Assembly (NCBI RefSeq): GCF_014200755.1
Contig: NZ_JACHCM010000004.1
Coordinates: forward strand, 124,001 to 188,000
Reading direction: 5' to 3'
DNA length: 64,000 bases
Source of the DNA: Rhodanobacter sp. ANJX3
Lineage (GTDB): Bacteria > Pseudomonadota > Gammaproteobacteria > Xanthomonadales > Rhodanobacteraceae
Shown: in pieces, positions 8,557 to 18,704 of the stretch
How the letters are laid out: the number at the start of each line of letters is the position of its first letter
Numbering within the stretch: the stretch's first letter is position 1
The notes under the pieces: model-generated
What the model was told of the DNA's origin: nothing
What the model saw: the letters and a program-made list of their open reading frames with translations, nothing else
Databases searched by the model: none
Translations under genes and position numbers: made by a program

Positions 8557-8955
8557 ATGGACCTGTTGCCGATGAATTTCCGCACCCGCAAGTGGGTAAA
8601 GCCTGAAGACCTCAATCCCAACGGCACCTTGTTCGGCGGCAGCCTGCTGCGCTGGATCGATGAGGAGGCCGCGGTGTACGTGATCGGTCAGCTCGGCAAC
8701 AGCCGCGTGGTGACCAAGTACATGTCGGAAATCAATTTCGTCAGCTCGGCGCGCCAGGGCGACGTGATCGAGCTGGGCATCAACGCCACCCGCTTCGGCC
8801 GCACCTCGATCACACTGCGCTGCGAAGTGCGCAACATGGTGACGCATAAAAGCATCCTCACCATCGACGAGATCGTCTTCGTCAACATGAGCCCGGACGA
8901 TCAGCCGCTGCCGCATGGCCGCACCAAACCAACGCTCGACAACAGCGATCCATAA
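8557..8955 (+). CDS. Acyl-CoA thioesterase, YciA type
   Basis: The product is 132 aa. The motif NGTLFGGSLLRWIDEEAAV places the catalytic-type Asp in the central hotdog helix, and EINFVSSARQGDVIELG is the typical following strand of YciA/ACOT enzymes that hydrolyse a broad range of acyl-CoAs. This is the third hotdog thioesterase within 6 kb, each from a different subfamily. An alternative in-frame ATG lies 15 nt downstream; I kept the first because it precedes the first beta strand. Confidence 0.9.
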   Translation: MDLLPMNFRTRKWVKPEDLNPNGTLFGGSLLRWIDEEAAVYVIGQLGNSRVVTKYMSEINFVSSARQGDVIELGINATRFGRTSITLRCEVRNMVTHKSILTIDEIVFVNMSPDDQPLPHGRTKPTLDNSDP

Positions 8956-9012
8956 GCGGCGTCGAACACGCTCCAAACCGGTGATCGGGACGCCGCACGC
9001 TATCATGCGTGC

Positions 9013-10227
9013 ATGAATACGCCCTCGCCTGCCGAATCCACGCCCTCCCCCACCGCTGCCGCGGCCACCACGCTTCCCGTCATCCGCCTGAAGTCCGACC
9101 GCAATCCCGGTCATCCGTGGGTGTGGTCTGCCCAGCTGTACAAGCCCGAGGCGCGGCTGCCGCCGGGTACCGTGGTCGAGGTGCACGACGCCAAGGGCCG
9201 CTTCGTCGGCCGCGGTTTCTGGAACGGCCATGCGCGCATCGCGCTGCGCCTGCTGAGCAACAACGAAGCCGAGGCGATCGATGCGCAGTGGATCGCCAAA
9301 CGCATCGACAGTGCCGTCCAGCTGCGCCGCGAGCTGCTGCAGATCGACCACGTCAGCGACGCCTGGCGCGTGGTGCACAGCGAAGGGGACGGCCTGTCGG
9401 GGCTGATCGTCGACCGCTATGCCGATATCCTGGTGATCGAATATTTCGCCGCCGGCATGTGGCGCTTCCGCGAGGCGATCCACGCGGCCTTGCTGACGCA
9501 CTTCCCCGGCGCGCGGCTTTACTGGTTTGCCGAATCGCACGTGCAGAAGCAAGAGTCGTTCGACTGCCGCAGCGGCGACGTGCCCGAGGCCGTGCAGGTG
9601 CACGAGCACGAGCTGCGTTTTCACGCGGCGCCGGGCTCCGGCCACAAGACCGGCTTCTTCGCCGATCAGCGCGACAACCGCCGCCGCTTCGCCGAGCTGG
9701 CGCGCGGCAAGCGCGTGCTCGATCTGTGCTGCAACGCCGGCGGCTTCGCCGTGCATGCGATGGCGGCCGGGGCGCTGACCGCGACCGGCGTCGATCTGGA
9801 TGCCGGCATTCTGGAGATCGCCCGCGCCAACGCCGCGGCCAACAACGTGACGGTGAATTTCGACCAGGCTGATATCTTCGACTGGGTGCGCGCGGCCGTG
9901 GCGCGCGGCGAGCAGTTCGACGCGGTGATTCTCGACCCGGCCAAGCTCACGCGCGACCGCAGCAAGGTGTTCGAGGCGCTGAAAAAATATTTCGCGATGA
10001 ACCGCATGGCGCTCGACGCGATCGCGCCCGGCGGTATCCTGTTGACGTGCTCGTGCACGGGCCTGGTCAGCGAAGCGGATTTTCTGGAGATGCTGCGCCG
10101 CGTGGCGCTGAACGCGGGGCGTGAGATCCAGATTCTGGACGTGCGCGGCGCCGGCGCCGATCATCCGTTCCGTACCGACGTACCGGAAGGCCGTTATCTC
10201 AAGGCGGTGTTCTGCAAGGTCCTTTGA
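9013..10227 (+). CDS. rlmI: SAM-dependent rRNA (cytosine-C5) methyltransferase, RlmI family
   Basis: The product is 404 aa. It has an N-terminal PUA-like RNA-binding domain (about 20-110, beginning IRLKSDRNPGHPWVWS), a central EEHE-type linker domain, and a Rossmann methyltransferase with SAM motif I VLDLCCNAGGFAVHA and the late CSCTG motif containing the catalytic-type Cys. The C-terminal DHPF and PEGRYLKAVF signature is typical of RlmI/YccW. E. coli RlmI methylates C1962 of 23S rRNA. Motif IV reads LDPAKL rather than the usual DPPK, a small deviation. The length fits the family. Confidence 0.88.
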   Translation: MNTPSPAESTPSPTAAAATTLPVIRLKSDRNPGHPWVWSAQLYKPEARLPPGTVVEVHDAKGRFVGRGFWNGHARIALRLLSNNEAEAIDAQWIAKRIDSAVQLRRELLQIDHVSDAWRVVHSEGDGLSGLIVDRYADILVIEYFAAGMWRFREAIHAALLTHFPGARLYWFAESHVQKQESFDCRSGDVPEAVQVHEHELRFHAAPGSGHKTGFFADQRDNRRRFAELARGKRVLDLCCNAGGFAVHAMAAGALTATGVDLDAGILEIARANAAANNVTVNFDQADIFDWVRAAVARGEQFDAVILDPAKLTRDRSKVFEALKKYFAMNRMALDAIAPGGILLTCSCTGLVSEADFLEMLRRVALNAGREIQILDVRGAGADHPFRTDVPEGRYLKAVFCKVL

Positions 10228-10291
10228 GCACGCGCACAACGGCTTGACGCAAACACGGCGCAGCGACACGAACTTTTTTGGAAACGGCACT

Positions 10292-11701
10292 GTGAACACC
10301 CTCGCCACCGACAGGCCGACGTCGATCGCCTGGACCATCGTCGCGGCGAGCTTCGGCTTTGCCGTAGTGCAGCTGGACGTCACCATCGTCAACGTGGCGC
10401 TGCCGCGGCTGAGTGTTGAGCTGACCGCCAGCGTGCCGGGACTGCAGTGGGTGGTGGATGCGTACAGCCTGGTCTTTGCGGTGCTGCTGCTGTCGGCCGG
10501 CGTCATGGGCGACCGGCTGGGCGCTAGGCGCGCCTATCTGATCGGCCTGGCCGGTTTCGCGCTGGCCTCGGCCGCGTGTGGCGCGGCACAGACCGCGGCC
10601 GAGCTGATCGCCGCGCGCGCGGTGCAGGGCATTGGCGCTGCGCTGCTGGTACCGCCGTCGCTTGCGCTGATCAATCACGCCTGCGCGCACGATGCCAAAC
10701 TGCGCGCCAAGGCGATCGGCTTCTGGACGGCCGCGGCCGGCATATCGATCGCCGCCGGTCCGATCGTCGGCGGCCTGCTGCTGGGGTGGCTGGGCTGGCG
10801 CAGCATCTTTTTCGTCAACCTGCCGCTGTGCGCGCTCGGTATGGCAATCACCCTGCGCGTTGCCGAAACGCCGCGCAAGCCGCAGCAGCATCTGGACCTG
10901 CGCGGCCAGCTGCTGGCGATCACCGCGCTCACCTGCCTTACCGCGGCGGTGATCGAAATCGGACCGCTCGGCGTCACGCATCCGCTGGTGCTGACCAGCT
11001 TGGCGCTGGCCGTGGTCAGCGCGCTGCTGTTCGTGCGGGTGGAGTCGCGCGTGGCCCAGCCGATGCTGCCGCTGCGTTTTTTCCGCCTGCCCAACTTCAG
11101 CCCGGCGGTAATGTTCGGCATCTCGGTGAACCTGACCTACTACGGGCTGATCTTCATCATCAGCCTGTATCTGCAGCATGTGTGTCGCTACACCGCCACG
11201 CAGGCGGGGCTGGCCTTTCTGCCGCTGACCGCCACATTCGCCGTCGCCAACCTGATCAGCGGCTGGATGGCCGGCCACTACGGCAGCCGTCTGCCGATGC
11301 TGCTGGGCGCGATGATCGGCGCGTCCGGCTTTGCGCTGCTGACGCGGCTCGATGCACACAGCAGCTACCTGGCGATGCTGGCCCCGTTCCTTTTGATCCC
11401 CAGCGGCATGGGGCTGGGCGTGCCCGCGATGACCACGGCGATCCTGGCCAGCGTCGAAAAAACGTTTTCCGGCACCGCCTCGGCCGTGCTCAACGCCGCG
11501 CGGCAGGCCGGCGGCGCCATCGGCGTGGCGGCGTTCGGCGCGCTGGTCACCGGCGGTGATGGCCGCATCGTGCCCGGCATGCATCGGACCGCCTGGCTGT
11601 CCAGCGCACTGCTCGCCATGGCAGCCGTCGTCGTGTGGTTCGGCATTCGGCGTCAGGCGGCGCGACCAAACGATCCGATCGGCAGCGAGACGCATCTTTA
11701 A
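10292..11701 (+). CDS. MFS drug exporter, DHA2 (14-helix) family
   Basis: The product is 469 aa with about 14 hydrophobic helices. It shows LDVTIVNVALP in helix 1 (DHA2 motif D1), GDRLGARR between helices 2 and 3 (motif A) and an APFLLIPSGMGLG segment in the late half. It is predicted to be a proton-driven drug/H+ antiporter in the inner membrane (EmrB/QacA type). No EmrA-like adaptor or regulator gene is adjacent, so it probably works alone. The GTG at 10292 is chosen because an upstream extension would overlap rlmI and lack a membrane segment. Confidence 0.9.
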   Translation: MNTLATDRPTSIAWTIVAASFGFAVVQLDVTIVNVALPRLSVELTASVPGLQWVVDAYSLVFAVLLLSAGVMGDRLGARRAYLIGLAGFALASAACGAAQTAAELIAARAVQGIGAALLVPPSLALINHACAHDAKLRAKAIGFWTAAAGISIAAGPIVGGLLLGWLGWRSIFFVNLPLCALGMAITLRVAETPRKPQQHLDLRGQLLAITALTCLTAAVIEIGPLGVTHPLVLTSLALAVVSALLFVRVESRVAQPMLPLRFFRLPNFSPAVMFGISVNLTYYGLIFIISLYLQHVCRYTATQAGLAFLPLTATFAVANLISGWMAGHYGSRLPMLLGAMIGASGFALLTRLDAHSSYLAMLAPFLLIPSGMGLGVPAMTTAILASVEKTFSGTASAVLNAARQAGGAIGVAAFGALVTGGDGRIVPGMHRTAWLSSALLAMAAVVVWFGIRRQAARPNDPIGSETHL

Positions 11702-11728
11702 GTAGACGCGCCTCGCTGGCGGCTGCTT

Positions 11729-13012
11729 TCAAAGCGGCGGCGAAACCTTCGCTTTCGGCACGGCCGCGGGCAACAAACCGTCGGCCCGAAACATCGCCTT
11801 GATGCCGCGCAGCGCTTGCCGGATGCGGTCCTGGTTTTCGATCAGGGCGAAGCGCACGTAGTCGTCGCCGTAGTCGCCGAAACCGATGCCCGGTGACACC
11901 GATACCTTGGCCTCGGCCAGCAGCTTCTTGGCAAACGACAGCGAATCCATGCCGTCGTACGACGCGGGTATTTTTGCCCAGACGTACATCGACGCCTTCG
12001 GCACCTCGACCATCCAGCCGATCTCATGCAGGCCCTTGACCAGCACGTCGCGACGCTGCTGATAGTTGGCGGCGATGTCGCGCACGCACTGCTGGTCGCC
12101 CTCCAGCGCGGCAATGGCGGCGACCTGCAGGGGCGTAAACGTGCCGTAGTCGTGATAGCTCTTGATCCGCGCCAGCGCGTTGACCAGCTCGGCATTGCCG
12201 ACCATGAAGCCGATCCGCCAGCCGGCCATGTTGTAGCTCTTGGACAGGGTGAAAAATTCCACCGCGATGTCTTTCGCGCCCGGCACCTGCATGATCGACG
12301 GCGCCTTCCAGCCATCGTAGACGATATCGGCGTAGGCCAGATCGTGCACCACCAGCACGTCGTACTGCTTGGCCAGTGCGACCACGCGTTCGAAGAAATC
12401 CAGCTCCACGCACTGCGCGGTCGGATTCGACGGAAAGCCGAGAATCATCATCTTCGGCTTGGGGATGCTCTCGCGAATGCCGCGTTCGAGTTCGGCGAAA
12501 AAATCGATGCCCGGCGCCATCGGGATCGAGCGGATCTGCGCGCCGGCAATCACCGCGCCATAGATGTGAATCGGATAACTGGGATTGGGCACCAGCACCG
12601 TATCGCCGCGGTCCAGCGTGGCCAGCATCAGATGCGCCAGGCCCTCCTTCGAGCCGATGGTGACGATGGCCTCGCTGTCCGGGTCGATTTCCACGTCGTA
12701 GCGCTCGCCGTACCAGCGCGCAATCGCGCGGCGCAGGCGCGGTATGCCCTTGGAGGTCGAGTAGCCGTGCGTATCCGGCCGCTGCGCCACCGTGCACAGC
12801 TTTTCCACGATATGCGGCGGCGTAGCGCCATCGGGATTGCCCATGCTGAGATCGACGATGTCTTCGCCACGGCGACGTGCCGCCATCTTCAGCTCGGCGG
12901 TGATGTTGAATACGTAAGGGGGAAGACGTTCGATGCGCTCGAACCGCCTCGATTCAGGGCGCGCCGTGGAAAGGGATGACACAGAAACGGATGGAGCAAC
13001 CTGCTCGGTCAT
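11729..13012 (-). CDS. alaC: PLP-dependent aminotransferase, AlaC (alanine transaminase) type
   Basis: The product is 427 aa, fold-type I aminotransferase. The PLP lysine is Lys258 in [24 protein letters not shown] and the FPSNPTAQ loop contact cofactor and substrate, and the late conserved Arg lies in YVRFAL. The whole pattern ([26 protein letters not shown]) matches AlaC/YfdZ, which makes alanine from pyruvate and glutamate. GAGG seven nt upstream fixes the start at 13012. It is divergent from topoisomerase IB and convergent with the MFS gene. Confidence 0.92.
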   Translation of the reverse strand: MTEQVAPSVSVSSLSTARPESRRFERIERLPPYVFNITAELKMAARRRGEDIVDLSMGNPDGATPPHIVEKLCTVAQRPDTHGYSTSKGIPRLRRAIARWYGERYDVEIDPDSEAIVTIGSKEGLAHLMLATLDRGDTVLVPNPSYPIHIYGAVIAGAQIRSIPMAPGIDFFAELERGIRESIPKPKMMILGFPSNPTAQCVELDFFERVVALAKQYDVLVVHDLAYADIVYDGWKAPSIMQVPGAKDIAVEFFTLSKSYNMAGWRIGFMVGNAELVNALARIKSYHDYGTFTPLQVAAIAALEGDQQCVRDIAANYQQRRDVLVKGLHEIGWMVEVPKASMYVWAKIPASYDGMDSLSFAKKLLAEAKVSVSPGIGFGDYGDDYVRFALIENQDRIRQALRGIKAMFRADGLLPAAVPKAKVSPPL

Positions 13013-13175
13013 GACAGCCTCGTTGTACGTAAGCGCCCGGAACCGTCCGAGCGACGTCGGAGCGTTGCCGACCGCTGGTGTCGGCGCCGCTCCTGGCTCG
13101 ACGATAATCGGCCGGGGCCTGCGCTGTCGATAGCCCGTGCACGCCAGCTTGACCACGCATGTCGACACTGCCGGC

Positions 13176-14267
13176 ATGAGCCAGCCTTCATCCATCCCCA
13201 AAGTTCCCCTTGAAGTCGACCCCCTTCTGCGCAGCGCAGTGCGCGCCGCCGGCCTGCGCTACGTCAGCGACGACCAGCCCGGCATCGTGCGCAAGCGTCG
13301 CGGCAAGGGCTTTGGTTATCTCGATGCTAAGGGTTTGCGCATTACCGACGAAGAGGTGCTGACGCGCATTCGCGCGCTGGCCATCCCGCCCGCCTACGTC
13401 GATGTCTGGATCTGCACCAACCCCAACGGCCACCTGCAGGCCACCGGCCGCGACGCCCGCGCGCGCAAGCAGTACCGCTATCACGAGCGATGGCGCGAGA
13501 TGCGCGACCACGGCAAGTTCGACCGCGTGCTCGCCTTCGGCGACGTGCTGCCGAAGCTGCGCCGACGCGTGCGCAGCGACCTCGCACAGCACGGCCTGCC
13601 CGAGGAAAAAGTGCTGGCGCTGATCGTGCGGCTGCTCGACGAAACGCTGATCCGCATCGGCAACGATCGCTATGCGCGCGACAACAAAAGTTTCGGCCTG
13701 ACCACGCTGCGCTCGCGCCATGTGCAGCTGCATCGCGGCCGGCTGCGCTTTGATTTTCGCGGCAAGAGCGGCCAGCAGCGCGAACTCGAACTGGACGACA
13801 AGCGGCTGGCAAAAATCATCCATACCTTGCAACAGCTGCCGGGGCAGCGCCTGTTCCAGTATCTGGACGAACAGGGCAAACGCCAGCCGGTGGATTCGGA
13901 GATGGTCAACGACTATCTGCGTCACACGACCGGCGGCGAATTCACCGCCAAGGATTTCCGCACCTGGGGCGGCACGGTGCAGGCGGCCGGCGTGCTGGCG
14001 CGCACGCCGCTGCCGGAAAAAGGCGGCGATCGCGCGATGCGTTCGGCGCTGGCCGCAGCGATCAAGGAGGTTGCCGCCACGCTGGGCAATACGCCGGCGG
14101 TGTGTCGCGCCTCCTACATCCATCCGCTGATCATCGAGGGCTGGCAGGACGGCAGCCTGCAGCACGTCATCCCGCCCACGGCCGGCCAGCACGCGCGTCA
14201 GCTCGAAACGCTGACCCTGCGCTATCTGCGCCGTCGACTGAAAGCCGGCGGCCGTCGCAGCGGATGA
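13176..14267 (+). CDS. DNA topoisomerase IB (poxvirus/bacterial type)
   Basis: The product is 363 aa. The N-terminal domain has the [12 protein letters not shown] and [11 protein letters not shown] motifs of bacterial topoisomerase IB. The catalytic domain carries Arg160 (LIRIGNDRY), Lys197 (GKSG), Arg262 (FRTW) and the nucleophile Tyr314 in RASYIHP. It relaxes supercoils through a 3'-phosphotyrosine intermediate. A GTG at 13137 would add 13 residues; I prefer the ATG at 13176. Neither has a strong ribosome binding site. The gene sits directly before rmuC, another DNA-topology or recombination gene. Confidence 0.9.
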   Translation: MSQPSSIPKVPLEVDPLLRSAVRAAGLRYVSDDQPGIVRKRRGKGFGYLDAKGLRITDEEVLTRIRALAIPPAYVDVWICTNPNGHLQATGRDARARKQYRYHERWREMRDHGKFDRVLAFGDVLPKLRRRVRSDLAQHGLPEEKVLALIVRLLDETLIRIGNDRYARDNKSFGLTTLRSRHVQLHRGRLRFDFRGKSGQQRELELDDKRLAKIIHTLQQLPGQRLFQYLDEQGKRQPVDSEMVNDYLRHTTGGEFTAKDFRTWGGTVQAAGVLARTPLPEKGGDRAMRSALAAAIKEVAATLGNTPAVCRASYIHPLIIEGWQDGSLQHVIPPTAGQHARQLETLTLRYLRRRLKAGGRRSG

Positions 14268-14312
14268 GTCGCCAGCGCGTAAACTGGCGCTCAGACTTCT
14301 TCGGAATGCGCC

Positions 14313-15767
14313 ATGCCTGCTGTTGAAATACTGCTGATCGTTCTCCTCGTCGCCGTGCTGATCGTGCTCGTGCTGCAGGTTCTCGCACTGCGCCGCGGTC
14401 GTGAGGACGCCGGCCTGCATATACGCCTGGATGCGCTCAAGGACGACGGCGAACGCCTGCAGCGCACGCTGCGCGAAGAGCAGCGCGCCGGGCGCGACGA
14501 GCTGCAGCAGGGTTTCGATCGATTCCGAAGCCACGTTGGCGAACAGCTCGGCGGGATGTCGCAGCAGCAGGCCGAACGGATCGACGGCTTCGCCCTGCGC
14601 CTGACCCAACTCACCGAACGCACCGACGCCGGCCTGCAGTCGCTGGCGCAACGGCTGACGGAAGACGCCCGCCGCAGCCGCGAGGAATCGACGCTCACGC
14701 TCAACCGCCTGGGCGACCAGCAGCAGCAGCGGCTCGTCGCACTGACCGCCGACATCGAAAAACGCATGACCGAAGTGCGCACCACGCTGGAAACCAAGCT
14801 CGGCGCGATGCAGCAGGACAACGCCGCCAAGCTCGAACAGATGCGCGCCACCGTCGATGAAAAGCTGCAGAGCACGCTGGAAACGCGGCTGGGCCAGTCG
14901 TTCAAACTGGTCTCCGAACGATTGGAAGCGGTGCAGCGCGGCCTGGGCGAAATGCAGTCCCTCGCCGTCGGCGTGGGCGATCTCAAGCGCGTGTTGGGCA
15001 ACGTGAAGCGTCGCGGCATTCTCGGCGAAGTGCAGCTCGGCGGCCTGCTCGAAGATTTGCTGACCAACGAACAGTACGCCACCAATGTCGCTACGGTACC
15101 GGGCAGCAGCGAGCGGGTGGAATACGCCATCCGCATGCCCGGACAGGAAGACGGCGAGAACGTCTACCTGCCGATCGATTCCAAGTTTCCGGTCGAGGAC
15201 TACCAGCGCCTGCTCGACGCGCAGGATGCGGCCGACGTCGAGGCCGCGGCTTTGGCCGGACGCGCGCTGGAAGTGCGCGTGCGCGATGAGGCCAAACGCA
15301 TCAAGTCGAAGTACGTGGCGGCGCCGCACACCACCGATTTCGCCGTGCTGTTTCTGCCCACTGAAGGCCTGTATGCCGAAGTGCTGCGCCGCCCGGGCTT
15401 GTTCGAAAGCCTGCAGCGCGACCATCGCGTCATGGTGGCCGGCCCCACCACGCTCAGCGCCCTGCTCAACAGCCTGCAGATGGGCTTTCGCACGCTGGCC
15501 ATCGCCAAGCGCAGCAGCGAGGTATGGAAGCTGCTGGGCGTGGTGAAAAACGAGTTCGGCAAGTTCGGTCTGGTGCTGGAAAAAGCCGAGCGTCAGCTCA
15601 ATACCGTCAGCAAGAGCATCAGCGACGCGGGAAAAAAGACCAAGACGATCGAGCGCAAGTTGCGCGGCGTCGAATCCATCGCCATCGAGGATCCGAACAA
15701 GGTATTCGGCACGCCGTCGCTCGATGTGGCCGACGATCTCGATACGGAAGCGGATCAAGAAATGTGA
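14313..15767 (+). CDS. rmuC: RmuC family DNA recombination protein
   Basis: The product is 484 aa. An N-terminal transmembrane anchor (about 4-26) is followed by a long coiled coil (about 30-200) and a nuclease-like RmuC domain (about 220-420) with GNVKRRGILGEVQLGGLLE, LPIDSKFPVEDYQ and VMVAGPTTLSALL. RmuC limits inversions and rearrangements at short inverted repeats in E. coli. The coding region ends with a 4-bp overlap (GTGA) into the next gene, indicating translational coupling. Confidence 0.93.
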   Translation: MPAVEILLIVLLVAVLIVLVLQVLALRRGREDAGLHIRLDALKDDGERLQRTLREEQRAGRDELQQGFDRFRSHVGEQLGGMSQQQAERIDGFALRLTQLTERTDAGLQSLAQRLTEDARRSREESTLTLNRLGDQQQQRLVALTADIEKRMTEVRTTLETKLGAMQQDNAAKLEQMRATVDEKLQSTLETRLGQSFKLVSERLEAVQRGLGEMQSLAVGVGDLKRVLGNVKRRGILGEVQLGGLLEDLLTNEQYATNVATVPGSSERVEYAIRMPGQEDGENVYLPIDSKFPVEDYQRLLDAQDAADVEAAALAGRALEVRVRDEAKRIKSKYVAAPHTTDFAVLFLPTEGLYAEVLRRPGLFESLQRDHRVMVAGPTTLSALLNSLQMGFRTLAIAKRSSEVWKLLGVVKNEFGKFGLVLEKAERQLNTVSKSISDAGKKTKTIERKLRGVESIAIEDPNKVFGTPSLDVADDLDTEADQEM

Positions 15768-16342
15768 GCGATTCGCGCAGTTCGATACACCGGCATCATC
15801 GCCGACTCGGCCTGCTGGCAACGGAGCTGGATCGGCTGCGCAAGACGCTGCCGCCACGCGAGCGGCTGATCGTTGGCCTGATGCAGGCCGTGCGCGTTGG
15901 CGCTGGCGCCACGCTGGGGTATTTCGCGGCGCGCGCGGTGGGGCTGGATCAGGGTTTCTGGGCGGCGATCACCGCGATTTCGGTCACGCAGAACAGTTTT
16001 GCGGAGGTGAAAAATTCCTCGCGCGATCAGTTTATCGGCGCCATCTTTGGCGGCCTGCTCGGACTGACCGCCGCCGCCCTGGGCGATGACCACTACCTCT
16101 TCTATGTGATCGCCGTGATGTTCGGCACCCTGCTGTGCTGGCTGATCAACCTCGGCGCCGCCGGCCGGATCAGCAGCGTGACGACCACCATCATCATGCT
16201 GGTACCGCACACCGGTCCGTTCTGGCAGATTGCGCTGCTGCGCCTGGGCGAGGTGATGATCGGCGCAATGGCCGCGCTCCTCGTCACCTGGCTGGTGGAC
16301 CGGCTGGCGTCGCGACTGGGCTTCAACGAGCCCATCCACTGA
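15764..16342 (+). CDS. FUSC-like integral membrane protein
   Basis: The product is 192 aa with about five hydrophobic helices. It begins at a GTG whose last two bases are part of the rmuC stop. The segment LPPRERLIVGLMQAVRVGAGATLGYFAARAVG and the repeated inner-membrane half resemble the N-terminal membrane domain of the fusaric-acid-resistance/aromatic-acid exporter superfamily, but the large cytoplasmic half of full exporters is missing. It may be a transporter domain or a small FUSC_2-type membrane protein. Function is not assigned; co-transcription with rmuC is likely. Confidence 0.8.
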   Translation: MSDSRSSIHRHHRRLGLLATELDRLRKTLPPRERLIVGLMQAVRVGAGATLGYFAARAVGLDQGFWAAITAISVTQNSFAEVKNSSRDQFIGAIFGGLLGLTAAALGDDHYLFYVIAVMFGTLLCWLINLGAAGRISSVTTTIIMLVPHTGPFWQIALLRLGEVMIGAMAALLVTWLVDRLASRLGFNEPIH

Positions 16343-16362
16343 CGCCTGCGCGCGATGGCCGG

Positions 16363-17775
16363 TCAAACCGCCTTGGCCGCCTTCTTCTGATACGGATAGA
16401 ACTGGCGATCGCGCAGCTCGTGCTCGATTTTTTCCAGGCTCTTGCCCATCGTCTCCGGCACCAGGTAATAAATGAACACCAGCGAAAAAACCGAGATCGC
16501 CGCGTACAGCCAGAAGGTGTGCGTGGCGCCGAGCCAGGTGACCAGGCTCAACGTGGTGAGCGTCACGATCAGGTCGAACGACCAGTGGCTGAAAGCGCCA
16601 AGCGCCGCGCCCTTGCCGCGAACGAACAGCGGATAGACTTCCGAATTGATCAGCCAGATGCACACGCCGAAGCCGCCGCAGTTGAGCATCAGATACGCGC
16701 CCAGGCAAAGCACCACCAGCAATCGGCTGGTATCGGTAGTCGGCCCCTGGCCTTCGAACAGATAGCCCAGCACGACCAGGGCCACGATCGAACCGGGAAT
16801 CATCCACAGCAGATAGGTGCGCCGACCGATGCGGTCGACCAGCACGCTGCCGATCACCGTCATGATCACCACCAGCAAGGTGCTGAAACCCGTCGCCAGC
16901 ACCGCCGCCTTATCCGAGAAGCCGGCCTTGGTAAGGATCGTCGGCGCGTAGTAGATCAGCGCGTTGTTGCCGGTGATCTGCGAGAACATCGAGATGCTGG
17001 CGCCGACAATCACCGCCGGACGAATCCACGGCTTGGCCAGATCGCGCCAGCGCCCTTCGGGTTCGTCGAGCACCACCGTGCGAATTTCGGCTACCTCGGC
17101 CACCGCTTCGTCGTGATTGCCGCGCACGCGCTCCAGCGTGGTCAGCGTCTCCTGGTCGCGCTTTTTGACCAGCAGCCAGCGCGGGCTTTCCGGCAAAAAG
17201 AACATGCCACCGAGCAGGATCAGCGCCGGCACCACGCCAAGGCCGAACATCCAGCGCCAGTGATCGCCCAGGGCAAAGCCGGTGGCGTAGGCCACGGTGA
17301 TGCCGAACACCACCATGAATTGAAACAGCACGACCATCTTGCCGCGATGCGCCGGCGGCGAGACTTCGGCGATGTACACCGGAATGATCTGGGTCGAGCT
17401 GCCGGCGCTGAGGCCAAGCAGAAAACGCGACGCGATCAGAAACCCGATGCTCGGCGACAGCGCCGAGCAGATCGAGCCGATGGCGAACAGCACGCCCACG
17501 CCGATGACCATACGCCGACGACCCAGCCGATCGGAAAGCGGACCGGTACCCAGACAGCCGAACAGCGCGCCGAAGATGATCGCGCCGGTCACCAGCTGCT
17601 TGGTCGTGTCGTCCATCGAAAACTGCCGCCCGAGGCCCAACAGCGCGACGCCGATAATGCCGGTGTCGTAACCGAACAGCAGACCGCCAAGGGCGGCGAT
17701 CACGGCGATACCAATCACCAGACCCATCATGTTTTTGGTTTGCGGCTTCGCCAGGCCATCGTGGCGCGTATTCAT
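16363..17775 (-). CDS. MFS sugar porter (XylE/GalP family), sugar/H+ symporter
   Basis: The product is 470 aa with 12 hydrophobic helices. It carries the sugar-porter signatures: GGLLFGYDTGIIG in helix 1, GPLSDRLGRRR and VDRIGRRT in the two A-loops, LPESPRWLL before the central loop and PETMGKSLEKIE at the end. It is likely to import a hexose or pentose. GGGAG gives good spacing to the ATG at 17775; an ATG six nt upstream is too close. The small P-loop kinase gene downstream-facing at 17882-18550 is on the same strand about 100 bp upstream and may phosphorylate an imported substrate. Confidence 0.92.
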   Translation of the reverse strand: MNTRHDGLAKPQTKNMMGLVIGIAVIAALGGLLFGYDTGIIGVALLGLGRQFSMDDTTKQLVTGAIIFGALFGCLGTGPLSDRLGRRRMVIGVGVLFAIGSICSALSPSIGFLIASRFLLGLSAGSSTQIIPVYIAEVSPPAHRGKMVVLFQFMVVFGITVAYATGFALGDHWRWMFGLGVVPALILLGGMFFLPESPRWLLVKKRDQETLTTLERVRGNHDEAVAEVAEIRTVVLDEPEGRWRDLAKPWIRPAVIVGASISMFSQITGNNALIYYAPTILTKAGFSDKAAVLATGFSTLLVVIMTVIGSVLVDRIGRRTYLLWMIPGSIVALVVLGYLFEGQGPTTDTSRLLVVLCLGAYLMLNCGGFGVCIWLINSEVYPLFVRGKGAALGAFSHWSFDLIVTLTTLSLVTWLGATHTFWLYAAISVFSLVFIYYLVPETMGKSLEKIEHELRDRQFYPYQKKAAKAV

Positions 17776-17881
17776 CGACATACTCCCGAACAGAATGCAG
17801 CTGCGCAGACGATGCGTCTACGGTGGAAAATTGGAGCCTGAACTTCGGCGGCAGCGCCTTGGTCAGCCGCCGTGTCATCGC

Positions 17882-18550
17882 TTACTCACCCGAAGCCTTC
17901 GACGGCGGCAGTGAGACATGGAAATCCGCGCGCGACGCCGTGGCCGCGATGCGAACGGCATTGGGCTCGTCGGTATGTTCGATCCACGCCAGCGCGTCCT
18001 CACGGCTGCGGCCATAGCGCATGTGCCGCTCCAGCAGCTGGCGATGGCGCTGCGCGGGATCCACGTCGACAAACCAGACCTCGTCGAGGAATGCCCGCGC
18101 ATGGCTCCATGCGCCCTCATCGAGTAACAGGTAGTTGCCTTCGGTAACAATTAGCGGCACGTTCGGTGGCAGCGCGATCTCACCGGCGATGGGCTCCTCG
18201 ATCTCGCGATGAAACGCGGGCGCGTAGACGATTTCATCGGGCACCGCTAGCTTTAACCGCCGCAGCAACGCCGCGTAGCCGGCTGCGTCGAAGGTGTCGG
18301 GCGCGCCCTTGCGAGCTGCGCGGCCCAGTCGAGCGAGCTCAGCATTGGCGAGGTGGAAACCATCCATCGGTGCCAGCGCAGCTTGATCACCCAGCGCATC
18401 GACCAGCGCCTGCGCTAAGGTCGACTTGCCTGCTCCAGGCAGGCCGACAATACCAAGTAGCTGTCGACCGCCACGATCTAGCAGCGCCTGTACGCGCCGC
18501 ATGGCTTGCTGCGGAATCATCCAACGACTCGAATGGAAGGACTGCGACAT
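17882..18550 (-). CDS. P-loop small-molecule kinase, YggC/FrcK-like (uridine-kinase fold)
   Basis: The product is 222 aa. The Walker A motif is GLPGAGKST at residues 36-44. MDGFHLANAEL and GAPDTFDAAGYAALLRRL follow, then a second strand ending VTEGNYLLLD and a lid RYGRSREDALAW. This pattern belongs to the nucleoside/fructose kinase group related to uridine kinase and pantothenate kinase (YggC in E. coli, FrcK beside rhizobial fructose transporters). The adjacent sugar porter makes a sugar-kinase role attractive, but the substrate is an inference. Confidence 0.85.
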   Translation of the reverse strand: MSQSFHSSRWMIPQQAMRRVQALLDRGGRQLLGIVGLPGAGKSTLAQALVDALGDQAALAPMDGFHLANAELARLGRAARKGAPDTFDAAGYAALLRRLKLAVPDEIVYAPAFHREIEEPIAGEIALPPNVPLIVTEGNYLLLDEGAWSHARAFLDEVWFVDVDPAQRHRQLLERHMRYGRSREDALAWIEHTDEPNAVRIAATASRADFHVSLPPSKASGE

Positions 18551-18704
18551 TAAGCGCTACGGTTTGTAAACATGGTGCGACGAGCAGGCGTTTCTTAGCG
18601 GCAAAGCTGGCTGCGACGGGTGGTCGCACAACGCGGCAGGCTAAAAGTGACGCCACCCCGCTACACTCAGCGGCCGCTTTGTGACCCATTAAAAGGAATC
18701 GCGC

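Noticed and set aside
9013-10227. Loss of function in the RlmI-type methyltransferase because motif IV reads DPAK
   Set aside because: SAM motif I and the late Cys motif are intact and the change is mild; activity is still likely.
13188-15857. A minus-strand open frame of 889 codons opposite topoisomerase IB and rmuC
   Set aside because: Its translation is His/Gln/Arg/Ala-rich low-complexity sequence with no domain, and it mirrors two well-supported genes. Such frames are common in high-GC DNA.
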